Shown piece after piece: positions 11,700 to 23,173 of a stretch of 64,000 nucleotides of DNA. The translations under genes and the position numbers were made by a program. The stretch lies in assembly GCA_022478985.1 (NCBI GenBank), contig JAKSZP010000136.1:1-64000 (forward strand). The letters are read 5' to 3'. The DNA comes from Massospora cicadina. Lineage: Eukaryota > Entomophthoromycota > Entomophthoromycetes > Entomophthorales > Entomophthoraceae. The first letter of the stretch is position 1. Each line of letters begins with the position of its first letter. Under the pieces are notes generated by a model. It was not told the origin of the DNA, did not search any database, and worked only from the letters and a program-made list of their open reading frames with translations.

Positions 11700-12540
11700 T
11701 TCGTCTTTGACTAAGTAACCCAAAATCCTTACTGGCTTCAATAATTTACAGTTAAGTCAAGGTGTGATACACTATAGTGAGCATAAATTTTTTGGAATCA
11801 GTGCAGAGGCGTCAGATTTCAGCTGCACAGTTTGTTTACACACATGAGATAAGTACTTATTGATGGCTAGCCTTAACCACAAATCAACAAAAAAACCTAT
11901 TTACAAAGATGACTTTTATAACAGAACAATGGACATACTGTAGTATCTATTAAATACAGTGACTCCTTTGCTTTCTCTAAAAAATTTCTCAGAAGACTCT
12001 TAGCTTCTACAGGAAAGGTTCATCCTGTAATTAGCAATCCTCTCCATGTATGCTCCCTTTACCAGCTAACTCATTGGTGCTTTCTATTAATACTAAGCAG
12101 CACTCCAAAAATGGTAGAATAAAATTGAGCTAATTGAATTGAGCCTAAAAAGCGTAAACCTAGAGCTTGGGGAACTTCATTAGAAAGGTGTAATATGATG
12201 GAAATAATCAGACTACTGGCGGATGACCTAAAAAAATAAAAACCATATTACCAATTTTTATATGCCAGAACATGGGCAATTTAGAATAGTATACCAAAGT
12301 TTTAGGAGGCAATAAAGTAATTAAGGCCACAGAAGAAAAAGCTGATAATTTAAGGAAATAAGAGATGCGCAAGCAGGGATGTAGGGATGCAATTAATAGT
12401 AATCATTACATTAGACCACTAAGATAAAAGCTGGGACATGAAACGAACTATATTATATGCTGATATAATCCACTATCTATAAAATAGTTGAAATATAAAG
12501 TTAAACATTATCTTGATTCTCTCACTTCTGGGTGAAATCA
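11700..12540. other. non-coding stretch, possible LTR/leader of Gypsy-6
   Basis: No coding signal on either strand. AT-rich. Its position upstream of the Gypsy-6 gag on the minus strand suggests LTR plus leader. No second copy was found in the window to confirm it. Confidence 0.25.
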
Positions 12541-12626
12541 TAGTTTAAAGTTTTGTAAAAGCAGCTCCACTTTTCATTGCCCTATTGAAGTTACCTATGT
12601 CAATGCATTTCACGCCCGCTGCCCCC

Positions 12627-14260
12627 ATGTGGGGCAGTGGTGCGCCACCTCCTAATGTTTTTTGGCCATTTCCAAAATGTGCTCGGGCTGGCATGGGTAG
12701 CTTTTCCAAATTCTTCAGGACGCTATGCCCCAAATAAGGACTTAGACTTACATCTCTCTAATCTCAGGCAGTGCCATGTTGCCCCCTTGTGCTCCCCCAG
12801 AGTGACATATGATTTGGCCATTGGGTTGCATATTGTAAGTTGTACCCCTATTCAGATAAAACTATTATAGAATTAGCCCAGGATGTTATGCAGCCTGCAG
12901 GCTTCATCAACTTCCTCTCCTTCAAGGGTAACATTGATCTTGGCTTCTCAGGTGAAGCTGATGCTGCAGTAGCAGCTACCATCCCCCTGTTGTTCCAGGG
13001 AACCTTCCAGCCAACTACTTTTACCCAGTTTTTCCACTGATACCACTCTTGTGGTTCAGTTTGCAGGCCTCCCTACCCACCTACCACCTGAAATTTTAAT
13101 TAATTAAACTATTGCTGGATTATCAGAATATGGTTCTGATCCCATAATACAATTCGTGATTCCCAATGGAGCCGCCCACCTTTCAGGTCCCCGCGCCTTT
13201 GTGACTATTTGTCCAGTATCAACAGAAATAGCCCTTTTAATCCCCCTCCTACCATTAACCTTATGCCTTGGAACATCATTTTTAGGCTTGAGTGGATGGA
13301 GGGCGTACCATCTGCCCTACCTGTTTGTACTTGATTATTCAAAATGGCGCTGTCCCTCCATCTCATGAGTCGTGGCACCCACACCCAACTCTTCACATGA
13401 TAATTTCATATCTTATCTAATCACGTTTTTTGAATGGGACACTATCCTTCCCCTCTCCCCTCAAAGTGGTAACCACAGCAACCACTGAATCAACCGACCA
13501 AAAATTACCTTAATGAACCTCTTCTCCTGAACCCACCAATCAGGATCCAGAATGGACTAAAGTAAGTTATAAACCATCCTCTCAGCCACACACCACAGAT
13601 CACCCGTATGCAAATAAACCAATTAATATCAAACATAATCCATGGGATTATTTGGTTGAGATTGATGAATTGGGCGAGCTTATCCCTGAATCTGAATGGG
13701 CTAAGCCCTCTATTTGGAATATACCTTGATACTAAATATGAGCCCATTTTCCAACGCCTTTATGTGCCTCTCCCTGATGCCATCCTCATTCTAAAGTGAC
13801 CACAAACTAGCTGAAGAGGCAGTTAAATCCCCTGAATGTTGCCCAACCCATAAATCCGTTGCAAAATCAGTTGCAGCACTGGACACAGGCCTGCCACCTC
13901 CTATCCTACCTAGACCATGCTCCCAAACGCAAAAAAGAACATTTCCGCTACTATCAAGTGGTGAATTCAGCAGTTCAAAAAGTTGTGGTGGTTGCAAAGT
14001 TCTGCCTAAAGACCCACATTACCCGCAACAACTTCACAACCATTGAAACCATACCTAAAGTACGCCTTGAGGCTGAAAAAGCACTTACAACCTAATATCA
14101 CCCTCCTCATCTCACACATTGAGTTGCAACTACCTCTTTGTTATATTGCCCCCATTTCCATAATGCGCCCACACCAGTGCTATCAGCTTTGTGCCGCTAA
14201 ATGTCCCCAACAGATGATGTAGAAGAACCTCCCAATCCCCCTTCACCCATCACCATGGAT
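12627..14260 (+). pseudogene. LINE-B ORF remnant, RRM-like protein
   Basis: The ATG at 12627 lies where ORF1 starts in LINE1, about 60 bp into the element. The same frame holds an Ala/Phe-rich segment at 12840-13020 (GFSGEADAAVAATIPLLF). After a frame change come the RRM-like block 13029-13170 (TLVVQFAGLP ... FVIPNGAAHLSGP), then the NPWDYLVEIDELGELI block (about 13639-13686), KTHITRNNF (about 14010) and a proline-rich end (EEPPNPPSP, about 14220-14250). The same blocks occur in LINE-A in the same order. Function is inferred only from the RRM-like segment. Confidence 0.6.
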
Positions 14261-14348
14261 ATATAGCAGTTTCCGCTTCTGACTTGGATTGGGTGTTTTT
14301 CTTTGATTTTGCGTCAGTTTGAGTGAAATGCATCCATCTTGTTTAAAC

Positions 14349-14398
14349 TTACTTTATTTTACTTTATTTTCTTTATTTTATTTTATTTTATTTTAAGT
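14349..14398. repeat. (TTTTA)n-like microsatellite
   Basis: Imperfect pentanucleotide repeat in the 3' UTR of LINE-B, about 65 bp before its tail. Confidence 0.8.
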
Positions 14399-14499
14399 TT
14401 TAGCTCATTCAAGTATTGGTAATGTCCATCCCCTGGTTGGCATACCTCAAATAAATAAAAATTAAGTATTATAAAAATAAATTTCCAAATGGTTGGTTG

Positions 14500-15640
14500 A
14501 ACCAAAATACAACAAGAAAAAATTTAAATTCAAAACCTTTAAGTTTACCTTTAAGTCAAGCTTATACCTTGTGAGGTATGTATCACATCTTTTTCTACAT
14601 CTACAAAGCCACAATGAAAGTTGTGACTGATCATCAAAAGGTTAATCATATTTTATATTATTTTAAAAGTATGGTTCAAGAGGCTTTTGTACCTCATATA
14701 GATGACTTGAAAAACTGAAGAGAAGTGATGTAATCTTATCTTAAAAATCCAGTTCAAATCTAAGCTTGATGCTGAAGAAACAGGCCCTCATGAGATTAAA
14801 ATGCCATTTGATGCCTAGAATTTTAGTTTATAGATTGCTTTTATATTTAAGCTCAGATGCTAGTGTCCCTGAAGATGCTTACATTGGACAATATAATAGC
14901 TGTTGTTGATGGTTTACATAGTAATCTGGACCTACCCATGCAAGTCCCATCTTTCAAACGAAACTTCAATTCTGTCTTAGAGATTAAAGGATTTCTCCTC
15001 AAAGTAGTAGATTTTCACAATCCAGAGACCTACAAAAAGTCTTCATATATCCCTGAGTGTATAACCTGAAGAAAGCAAAGCCTATAAAGGCAGAGAATCC
15101 AATTTTAACTACTGCAAAGAGAGAAAACACAACTAATAAATGTGTTTTTGAGAAAACCCTTATCTTTCTGAGAAAGGAAAAATGCAGTCAGCTTAAAGCC
15201 AGGTACCTCTAAAGAAGACTACCCATAAAGTACCAAAAAACTTTAATTGCAGATCCCATGTGCATTTAAAAGGATTTAACAACAACATAGAAGGTGGTTA
15301 TTATGGCACAGCTTATTATCTTTTAGGTACATTCACTGAGCTCGGCATTATAGAAAGCTTAAATGCTGAAAATATCAAAGGCGCCCAGGTTTCTGGAGGA
15401 CGCTTGACTCATTCAAGTCAATGGGGGCTTTATAAAAAATGATATGGCTTAAGAAGCTGACCAATACCTTTCCCTATTGATCTGACCCATGTTGAGTGTG
15501 AATAGTCTAATGGAGATTAAAAGAAAATTTTGAGAGTGTCCAAAAGCTAAATAACACGTTTCACCTTAAAGAAGGCTTAGCCCTCCCGCCAAACCTTTAA
15601 AGACCATTTCAAAAGCAGAAGTGGTATTTCATAAGGTCTG
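14500..15640 (+). pseudogene. gag: Gypsy-4a gag remnant
   Basis: A decayed region upstream of the protease with two longer open stretches, 14857-15069 and 15260-15442. VVDFHNPET (about 15006-15032) resembles VVDFCEVET in Gypsy-4c (63080-63106), linking the copies. No zinc knuckle is visible. Called gag from position and this match. Confidence 0.45.
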
Positions 15641-15990
15641 AGTAATGGCTATCTTGGATATGGGGTTATCAATCAATGTCATATCTTTCTCATCTCACCA
15701 TGAAGATCAAACTCTCCACTAATCGTGAATACTCCCATGAGTATAGCACCAAAAAGTCTAAACAACAACAAGGCAACAAGTTATTATTCTTCCCTGAAAG
15801 CTAGAGCTATAAAATTTGATTTCTAAGCTTCCACAATATCTATAAACAATAATCAGTATGGTGTACTTATCAGGACAAAGTTTATGATCAAGTATGAGTG
15901 AGTCATCAGCCTTAAAGAAAGGTTATTTATCTCTCCTCAATTTTTAAGTTTCCATATTACTGGATATAAATCTCCAGAAAGAAAAGAATT
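15640..15990 (+). pseudogene. Gypsy-4a protease remnant
   Basis: AILDMGLSINVIS at about 15648-15686 matches ITIDTGSPINVIS of Gypsy-4c at 63955-63993. The active-site Thr is replaced by Met (DMG, 15657-15665). Frame is lost soon after. The ORF at 16019-16216 downstream is in the protease-RT linker and is not recognised. Confidence 0.6.
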
Positions 15991-16599
15991 ATTGTATAGT
16001 TTATTACCCTAACTCCTCTTGCTCCATGATATTTTACCTCTGGAAATTTTTTTAAATCAGCTCACCAACTCAGTAGATGCAGAAAATGGCATAAGATTTT
16101 ATGCTACTAATAAGGTAAAAATTAGACCAGGAGAACAAAATTGGTTTTGCCAACATGCTAAGTGTATACCCCAAACTGCTTGTTACATATTATTAGAGTC
16201 AATGGATTCTAATTGATGTGAATCAAGAGAGTTCCAGAAGTCTTCAACCCAGCTTATCAGAGGCCTATTGAGCTACTACTATGAAACTTGACCAACAAAG
16301 ATTTCTTAGTCAAGAAACATTAAGTGATTGGAAAAGGGCAATTACTTTCTAGTGAAAAAATTGACAAAACATTTTATTGGTGCTAACCTTATTTTTAGCG
16401 TAACTGCATATATTAATTTGTGAAATCTCTCTAGGTCCATAACTGATAAGATAAATCAGGAGGAATTTGAGGAATTTATCAACTACTTAGATTATCATTA
16501 TATTTTTTTGGATATTGACTAAGAACACATTAAAAACTTGACACATAGTAATAGTTTAGGATATTTAACCCCAATATAATCAGAGTAATTATAGGATGT

Positions 16600-17132
16600 T
16601 GAAGGTTGAGAAGCAATACATGAAGACTAAACTCAAACAACTATTAGATGCCATCTTACTTGTGCCTCTACCAAAGTTCATGGTCGTCCCCATTGTTACT
16701 TGTAGAAAAATGGTGATCACAGAAGAGTGATTGGTTATAGGAAGCTAAATAGCCTTGCAAAAAAGGACAACTATCTAATTTTATAGATTGATGATGTTTT
16801 GGCCAAACAGTCAACCTTTAGATACTTCTCCATAATGGAACTTAACAGTGGTTACTAGCAGATGGATCTGTTGCCAGAGGACCAGGAATAATGCGCGTAG
16901 ATATGCACAGAAGGATTATTTTACCCTACTCAGACCCCTCAAGGATTATAAAAAGCTCTGTATCGTTTCAAAGAGTGATGGATCATATCATGAAAAATCT
17001 CAATTAAAGCTGAGTGATCACCTGCCAACATGGCATTAAGTTGTTCTAAAAAACCTTTTTCAATTATTGAGCCATATCAAATCAGTTTCTAACAACTATA
17101 TATAACCACATCATACTAAAACCTGCACAGTA
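16600..17132 (+). pseudogene. Gypsy-4a reverse transcriptase, N-terminal part
   Basis: RT blocks in frame order: HRRVIGYRKLNSLAKKDN (about 16721-16775), then IDDVLAKQSTFRYFSIMEL (about 16787-16845) with Glu where the catalytic Asp of motif A is usual, then NSGY-QMDLLPEDQE (16846-16890). The YxDD motif is not found before the element is cut at 17132 by Gypsy-5. The thumb continues at 45060. Several stops. Confidence 0.65.
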
Positions 17133-17858
17133 TGTCATGGAGCGTGCTGGTAAAACTAATAAGACCAGCCTGGAACTCAGATGAATAGCCACCCAGAACC
17201 CCCAGCCAGAATACCTGAGCTACAGCCATTATTATTGACAAATGAAATGTGAAAAAGGTAATCATGAGGACTAACCAGTGATTTCAAGAATTGTAAATCA
17301 TCGCCACTAATTGTTAAATGGAACTTAAGACTTCACAAAATAATATTGGATATTTTAATATTTTATTATAAACTAAAATGATAGGAAGGGAGAAAGATAA
17401 AGAAAAAACAGCCCTGTCAGTTAGGCTACCTAAATTCACATAAATGGGGAACTGATACCAAGTGTACTGAATTCAAGAACACTATAATTTAATTGTAATG
17501 GATTGACATCCCAAGCTGATTTTCAATAGCAACTCAGTTATAACCTAATTGGGCTGATTCGCATCATATTCACTTGTAATAATGTTCATTTTGCCGCAAC
17601 CATGCTTGGTGTGATGATGTCTCCAATATGTGGCAGGTTGCACCAATGGCCAGGCCGCATATGGCTGTCACCATTAGGTAGGAAAAGGATTGACCACGCC
17701 TGTACTTGTCAGGAATAGGCTACTTTGCACAGTTTTTTAAACTTAGCTGAAGGATTAATTTAGCATGAAACTAACTTAAGGGCCTTATATCAGTAAAATG
17801 CACCTCATTCTTACAGAGGAATGTGACTTATTATTTCTTGCTGAAATTAAACCCACAG
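17133..17858 (-). repeat. Gypsy-5 3' LTR, distal piece
   Basis: Aligns along its length with 44067-44800 of the 5' LTR. Shared blocks include TCATGGAGCGTGCTG at the end, AGACCAGCCTG, and ATGATGTCTCC followed by GTGGCAGGTTGCACC. The remainder of the LTR lies beyond the LTR-D insertion at 39057-39318. Confidence 0.75.
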
Positions 17859-17961
17859 TGAGAAACTTTATTATGAATATATTATCCCACCTGATACTAA
17901 TATAAAATCTGCTTTTACACTATGTGATGAATTCCACTAGTGGATTTGGGAGTTATCAAAA

Positions 17962-18542
17962 TGTTAAAATTTTTGGTGATACAGTTGGGATAAGTTATAA
18001 GGGTCACACAGGTCAAACCAACTTACAATGGATGGATAATGTGGGATTGTCAGTCCTCCAAATACACTTGAAATGTAATAAAATATGGTGCTATTGCCCT
18101 GAAAACTCTTTTATTTATTTAATAAATACAGCTGTTCCTCGCAGTTCTGATGTCTCAAAGCTACTAACAACCCTTTTAAACACCCCATCTCACTTATATA
18201 CAGAAACTTCAGACAATAACATTCCCTTTGATTAGACTATTCAGGTCTTCCATATTCTCTTTGGTTTCAGGATGGTATTCTTAAATTCTCTATCACTTTT
18301 TTTTTTAGTACTAGATGGTCATTCTCTATCACTTTAGTTTAAGGTAATCTAAATAATATTCATCAATTATTGACATCACCTTAGGCCTTATTTTGGGTAA
18401 TCCAGTAATAACCTGCTATAATCCAATATCGCCTCAATCCAAGGACTTAAATACACATAAATAATCATCCTAGTCAGCGGATTCTTGCCAATCCGCCGTA
18501 GCTCTTCAGGGCTTATCTTACAGTCAAGTCAGAATCTTGACA
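17962..18542 (-). repeat. Gypsy-2b 3' LTR
   Basis: On the minus strand it begins TGTCAAGATTCTGACTTGAC, like the LTRs at 19687, 26463 and 37863. It contains the GGGCAAT block, and its far end TGTTAAAATTTTTGGTGATA (17962 on +) matches the other copies. It carries the micro-insertion at 18300-18320. Confidence 0.85.
18285..18335 (-). mobile_element. micro-retroposon copy 1: 14-nt core plus A7 with 15-bp TSD
   Basis: Direct repeats ATTCTCTATCACTTT at 18285-18299 and 18321-18335 flank a 21-nt insert. Read on the minus strand the insert is GACCATCTAGTACT followed by seven A. The partner 5' LTR (about 37634-37650) lacks the insert and has a single target copy. The same core plus oligo(A) occurs at 20028-20044 in a different target. 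Confidence 0.75.
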
Positions 18543-18544
18543 TT

Positions 18545-19681
18545 ATCCCCCCAACTGGACAAAAAGCCTCCTATTATTTATATGCTCGAGGAACTTTGCA
18601 TTCACACATTTAATGATTCAACCACTCACTGGGTCATTGATAGTGTAGGCGTTGATTCCTAATCGTCAATTATTTCAAGTAGACTAATCCAGATGTTGGC
18701 AAGATTATGTATCAGCCCAAACCCATGCGGGTCATGGAACAAAACCAACTCAACTTATAACTGAGCTAGCCCACATTGTCATAACTAATTAGCAGCCTGA
18801 TTCTTATTCTACTTATAGAAGCTACTAGAGTACGCTTCCATTTGCAACTTAATCATTGTGTCAGAAAATTTAGTCAAGGATGGTGGGGATCCATTACGCC
18901 GGTATTTTCTACAAATGCATAGAGCAATTCCAGAAGAGCGGGGTGTCATCCATATAATAATTGAAAGGGGCTATTTCCCATTATGAATGATAGCTAATGT
19001 TGTAAGTGAAAACAGCGATAGACAGGAGAGGAAAACCAATCAGATGGTCTATCTGTCACCAGCTTCAGAGTATGTTCACCAATGTCCCATTGACTCATTT
19101 GACCATCACGTTGGACTCTTGGTGGTATGAGGTTTTCAAAACCCAGCGGAAGCCCTCTAGCTCAAGTATCTTTGGAAGGATGTAAGAGGTGAAGTTGTTT
19201 CCATTATTGGTAAGTATGAACTGAGGGCAGCCATGTCGCTGGATAATATATCCCATTATAACTTGGCCACTGTGACCACCCCTAAATCCCATATCAGCCA
19301 AACTTAACCCACCTGGTCAAGTGGTCAATCACCACCAGATTGTACTTGTACCAGTTAGCTCCCATTGACAGAGGACCAACGACATCCAGGAAAACTGTAT
19401 GTCAAGCAAATTATGGTTTTACTAACCAGTATGAAGTCTTCTCATGGAATGGCTTTTCCACTTGACACTGGCGGCAAAAGGAAATGTTTTAATAATGGCA
19501 AAGTTCATGCTTTCCCAGTAATACCAAAGGTGTAATAATTCCAACGTCTTGCATATGCCACCATGTCTGACTGCCTTGTGAGTACTCGTGATAATGCTAG
19601 GCCATGCCAAAGGTTGCGGAATGTTCACCATAGAATCACCAATCCAGCCATACGGTTCCCCATTCCATTAAAAGTTATATA
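18545..19681 (-). pseudogene. Gypsy-2b integrase remnant
   Basis: The minus-strand stretch 19631-19422 carries the zinc-binding region (STHKAVRHGG for the His pair), but the Cys pair is lost (AASVKWK). The stretch 19301-19095 reads QRHGCPQFILTNNGNNF, where the second catalytic Asp (TDNG) has become Asn, then LKTSYHQESNVMVK, where the Glu is Lys. It is the direct continuation of the RNase H at 27000-27490. Gypsy-2a sits between them with its TSD. Inactive. Confidence 0.8.
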
Positions 19682-19686
19682 TACAT

Positions 19687-20263
19687 TGTCAAGATTCTAA
19701 TATGACTGGATGATAATCCCTAAAGAGCTATGACAGAATGGCGAGAATCCGCTGACTAGGATGTTATTTTTGTTTATCTAAGTGCCTTGAGATGAGGCGA
19801 TATTGAGATATAACAGATTATTGGAATTCCTATAAATAAGGCAATAAGGCGATTTTGACATTCACTAAATATGTTTTAGAACGCCTCAAACTAAGGCAAT
19901 AGAGAATTGAATAATACCATCCCAAGACCAATGGATTTGGCGTAATATAATAGTCTAATCTAAGGAATGGTAGTGTCTAAAGTCGCTGACTATAAGCGAG
20001 ATTGGGCGATTAAAAGAAGGGGTTATTACCATCTAGTACTAAAAAAAGAAGGGGTTATTGATAGTGAAGAGAGCGTAACATTAAAGAGCTGCTGTAATCA
20101 ATAAAATAAATAAAAGTGTTGTTGGGGCAATTGCTCCTATTTTATTATATTTTCCATTATGTTTTGATAACCAATGATCTCCATATTTTCTGTCTGTTAA
20201 TCAGTGGTTCAACCTGTGAGACTCTTACAGAAGATCCCAATGATACGGACCAAAATTTTAGCA
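19687..20263 (+). repeat. Gypsy-2a 5' LTR
   Basis: Begins TGTCAAGATTCTAATATGAC and ends TTTTAGCA. It pairs with 26463-26994, sharing GTGTTGTTGGGGCAATTGCT and many other blocks but with clear divergence, so the insertion is old. The sequence just after it, GTGGTACTCAC, is the likely primer-binding site (GTGGTGCAAAC in Gypsy-2b). I cannot name the tRNA. The TATTTTATTATATTTT block after GCTCC is a possible promoter. Confidence 0.85.
20013..20059 (+). mobile_element. micro-retroposon copy 2: 13-nt core plus oligo(A) with 15-bp TSD
   Basis: Direct repeats AAAGAAGGGGTTATT at 20013-20027 and 20045-20059 flank ACCATCTAGTACT plus four A (20028-20044). The 3' LTR of the same element (about 26790-26806) has a single, uninterrupted target. 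The core is identical to copy 1 at 18307-18319 read on the minus strand. Confidence 0.75.
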
Positions 20264-20330
20264 GTGGTACTCACTAAAGTTGGCCCATTGATCAACCACT
20301 AAAAAAATAAAATATTTTTAGTTGCTAGCC

Positions 20331-21800
20331 ATGTCTTATCAGTCCTGGTTTGTCAGAGAAACTTTACAAATTTATTGCACCAGCAAAAAATGAGAAACTT
20401 AAACGTACATTAGACATGGTGCTTAAGAAACAGGATGAACTTCTTTAAGAGCAGAATGACATTATGCACCAGCTCAACAGCACGTTCAGTCAAATGCTAA
20501 TCCTGGGACAACAAAAGAGGCAACTTTCTGATCAATCAGACAACACTGCCAAATGACTGCACTGCGCAGAGCGAAAATTGACCAACACCTCCCAGCCTCC
20601 TTTTTGAGAGAGAGAAGAACTACATAGCGGGGAACAATATAATGAGGAATATGACGCTGGCTGGAGCTACTAACAAGGAAGGTAGCTATGGATATAAATA
20701 CGAATTGGAGCGCCAATTCCCTCAAGTGACGGCTGTATTACCCACCAAAGAGGCCCACGTTACCTCTGAATTAGTGAACAAACCTACACATACTGGCCCA
20801 GCCCTTCAGCGAGAGGCTGCTTATAAGTCTCTACACATTCCTCACTTCACCCCAAAAAGTGAAATCTATGAGTGGGATGAGAAGGTCAATAACAAGAAGT
20901 TGCCTCCATTTGATTGCAATGGGAACATCCACAGCTTCTTTAAATGTTTTAAGTTTGCAGCAGAAGGCACCTCTAATTGGCATCAAGCTAAACTGTTAAT
21001 ATCTGCCTTGGATGTCAGGGGTTGCTGAACAGGTCACCTGCTACCTTCCAAACAGCTCCGTTAACTACCAAGAAGTAAAGGACACTGTGCTGTGTCTGTT
21101 CAGGGGTACCTTAAAATTGTCATACTGAATAGAGGAGGTTTTAACCATTGGGTTCCGCCGTAACAAGACCCTCACAGAGTTTAGTGATCAATTTACAGTA
21201 GAAGATCATGTGCTGATTGGGGCAGGCTACTTAGTGGAAGCCAACATGTGTATTGCAATGACCACTGTAGTAAAGCCATACCATGAGCTCCACAATGTCG
21301 TTTATCTGATTTTGGATGACAATGTTTTATGCTCAAATTGTGCAGTCTTATGCTAAATATCTGCTAACTTTCCTCCGCCCAATACAGAGCGGAAAAATAC
21401 TGCCGTTTCAACCTGCCCTTCTTACTCAGGGAATTATTCTCGTCCTACCCACATTTCATCTAGAAACCCCTAGCCTTACTATAATTCTGCATATCATCCT
21501 CAACCAAAACTTCCAACTTTTTAACTACTATCATAGTCCAAATACGAAAATTTTCAGCAACCTAACTACTGACCCAGACCTAGTTACTCTGAATGATAGC
21601 AATCTTCCTACCAACCTGACCCAGGTTACGCCAAACATCAACCCAACTATCAGTCTGGACCCTATTATGAGAACCAAGTGCGTGGCTCTTATGGGGGTTA
21701 CTTGCTATGAATGTGGTCGCACTGTCCACTTGGCCTGTAGTTTCCCTAATTGTTGTTTCTACTATTTGCAACAGGATTAACACTATAAGAGAAAAGATTG
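20331..21800 (+). pseudogene. gag: Gypsy-2a gag remnant
   Basis: The likely start is the ATG at 20331, 67 bp after the LTR; Gypsy-2b has an ATG at the matching place (37245). The longest frame is 20642-21028 (128 codons), containing NIHSFFKCFKFA, the capsid-like block shared with Gypsy-1. A later block, VVKPYHELHN (about 21268-21297), is in another frame. A zinc knuckle CYECGRTVHLAC sits at about 21703-21738. An early stop after WFVRE and several indels disable it. Confidence 0.75.
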
Positions 21801-22137
21801 AGCAGATTAGAGATGGGGCTCTTTATCTTTTCTATCCCAACCCAGAACGCACCTTGATCAATAGTAGTATATCCCACAGCAGAACCTCAATACAATGATG
21901 AGATTTTATATCAACAACCAGTTGGAAGAGTGAGCGTACTGACACGAGAGCAAGCCAAGGCCATGGTGGATGAAGAACCTCAGGAGCAAACGAAGATGTA
22001 CGCCGGTTAAATGTTTGACCAAGCTTTTTCAGACAAGCTGGATCCCGCTGCTGATGCGGCCACCATGAAAAAAGTAAACGTCCCCTTCTGGCAGTTGCCA
22101 TTGTTAAAGAATACCCCATGGTCGGTGAGGGAATTAT

Positions 22138-22500
22138 GTGTTTTCTTGTAAAATAGATCCCGTAAGTGTCCAGTATTTAACAGTCAATATTTTTCTTATT
22201 CTGAGAGTAAATATTCTGACATTTTGTAGTAAAAATAGAGTTTGCGCTATAATAGATACAGGCGCTCCAGTCAACGTAGTATCTATTAAGTTGATGGCAA
22301 AGTTGACGTTAAAACCTGATGTGGACCTTTGAATGGTTTATGGGACCGCTGGAGCAGGAGCACCATTTCTGAAGGAGCATATAGTGTGCTACTTTTGCAG
22401 TTTGGGTCTATTGTTGTTGTAGGTCTGGTAATAGTTCTACCAAACAATAATTATAATTTGCTAATTTGAACTGTTTTTCTGTAAGATTTCAAGCGCTGTT
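22138..22500 (+). pseudogene. Gypsy-2a protease, active-site motif preserved
   Basis: CAIIDTGAPVNVVSIKLMAK at about 22240-22300 keeps the DTG triad. A stop (TGA) follows VDL at 22330, before the rest of the domain, so the protein is truncated. Of the protease remnants in the window, this one, Gypsy-2b, Gypsy-4c and Gypsy-5 keep DTG. Confidence 0.75.
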
Positions 22501-22529
22501 ATTGATATGATGGAGTAGACTTTCGCAAT

Positions 22530-23010
22530 TCTAGGACAGTGGATACCAATTTATACTACCTCTAGTGGAGAGCCCAAGGAACTTGTGCACATGAGTCATA
22601 TTAATCTTGCATATAGTGACAGAGTAATTCCTGTCCGCTATCATGACAAAAAGCAAGACTCAGCCCCTTCCCCAGAATATATATGAATATTAAGGGCTAC
22701 CTCTCCGAGCTTAAGGGTCTATATCTATTCCTTCCAGACACCAAGTTATAGTAAACACTGAGTTAGAGGTGTAAGTGCCAGTCAGGCTTTATGGGGAGAT
22801 CATTAGGCCCTATCAGCACATGCAGCTTGTGCCTCATGCGACTCCAGGTATTATTCTCCCAGTTCATGGAGAGACCAAGTTTTTGTAGAAAATTTCCAAA
22901 ATGAACCAATGCAAATCTACCAACACCAATAAGCGGCTTATTTACACTTGCCCCTGTTGAGGAGTTCCTTCAGGTTCATGAGTTTGGGTCATCTACAAAT
23001 TTGGTTTGAC
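22530..23010 (+). pseudogene. Gypsy-2a protease-RT linker, tract nearly identical to Gypsy-2b
   Basis: Codes ILGQWIPIY, then SSGEPKELVHM and INLAYSDRVIPVRYHDKKQD, a region of unknown function between protease and RT. About 360 bp (22618-22980) match 33841-34200 of Gypsy-2b almost perfectly, including the same frame break before SKH-stop, the same TAA in GAGGTGTAAGTG and the same 1-nt loss at TTTTGTAGAAAA. Flanking regions of the two copies differ far more. Confidence 0.7.
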
Positions 23011-23173
23011 CATCAAGTTGCAGTCTGGTGTAATGAAAGTGGTACTAGGTGAAATCTAATAAGGTTATCACAAAGAACCATATGACCAAGTGATAGCTTT
23101 ATTTCAATAGTATAAGGAGATTTTTACCATTGATGATCATGATTTAGGGTGCGCTTGTGGTGAGGTCCCTCAA

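Larger units (their letters stand above)
9300..12540 (-). mobile_element. Gypsy-6, gag-protease remnant of a Ty3/Gypsy element
   Basis: Minus-strand order is coil-rich gag (11660-10540), degenerate zinc knuckle, protease (10080-9609). No RT or integrase follows: sequence below about 9500 has no recognised pol block. The 5' side (11700-12540) is non-coding and may be LTR plus leader, but no matching second LTR lies in the window. Confidence 0.6.
12569..14461 (+). mobile_element. LINE-B, RRM-only LINE-type element with both LINE-like ends
   Basis: The 5' end ACTTTTCATTGCCC (12569) resembles the LINE start ACTTTTCTCTCTC at 28075 and 45471. The 3' end GTCCATCCCCTGGTTGGC followed by ATACCTCAAATAAATAAA matches the LINE tails. 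It has no EN or RT. Compared with LINE-A, about 1.3 kb is missing between the RRM-like block and the NPWD block. No convincing target-site duplication was found. Confidence 0.7.
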
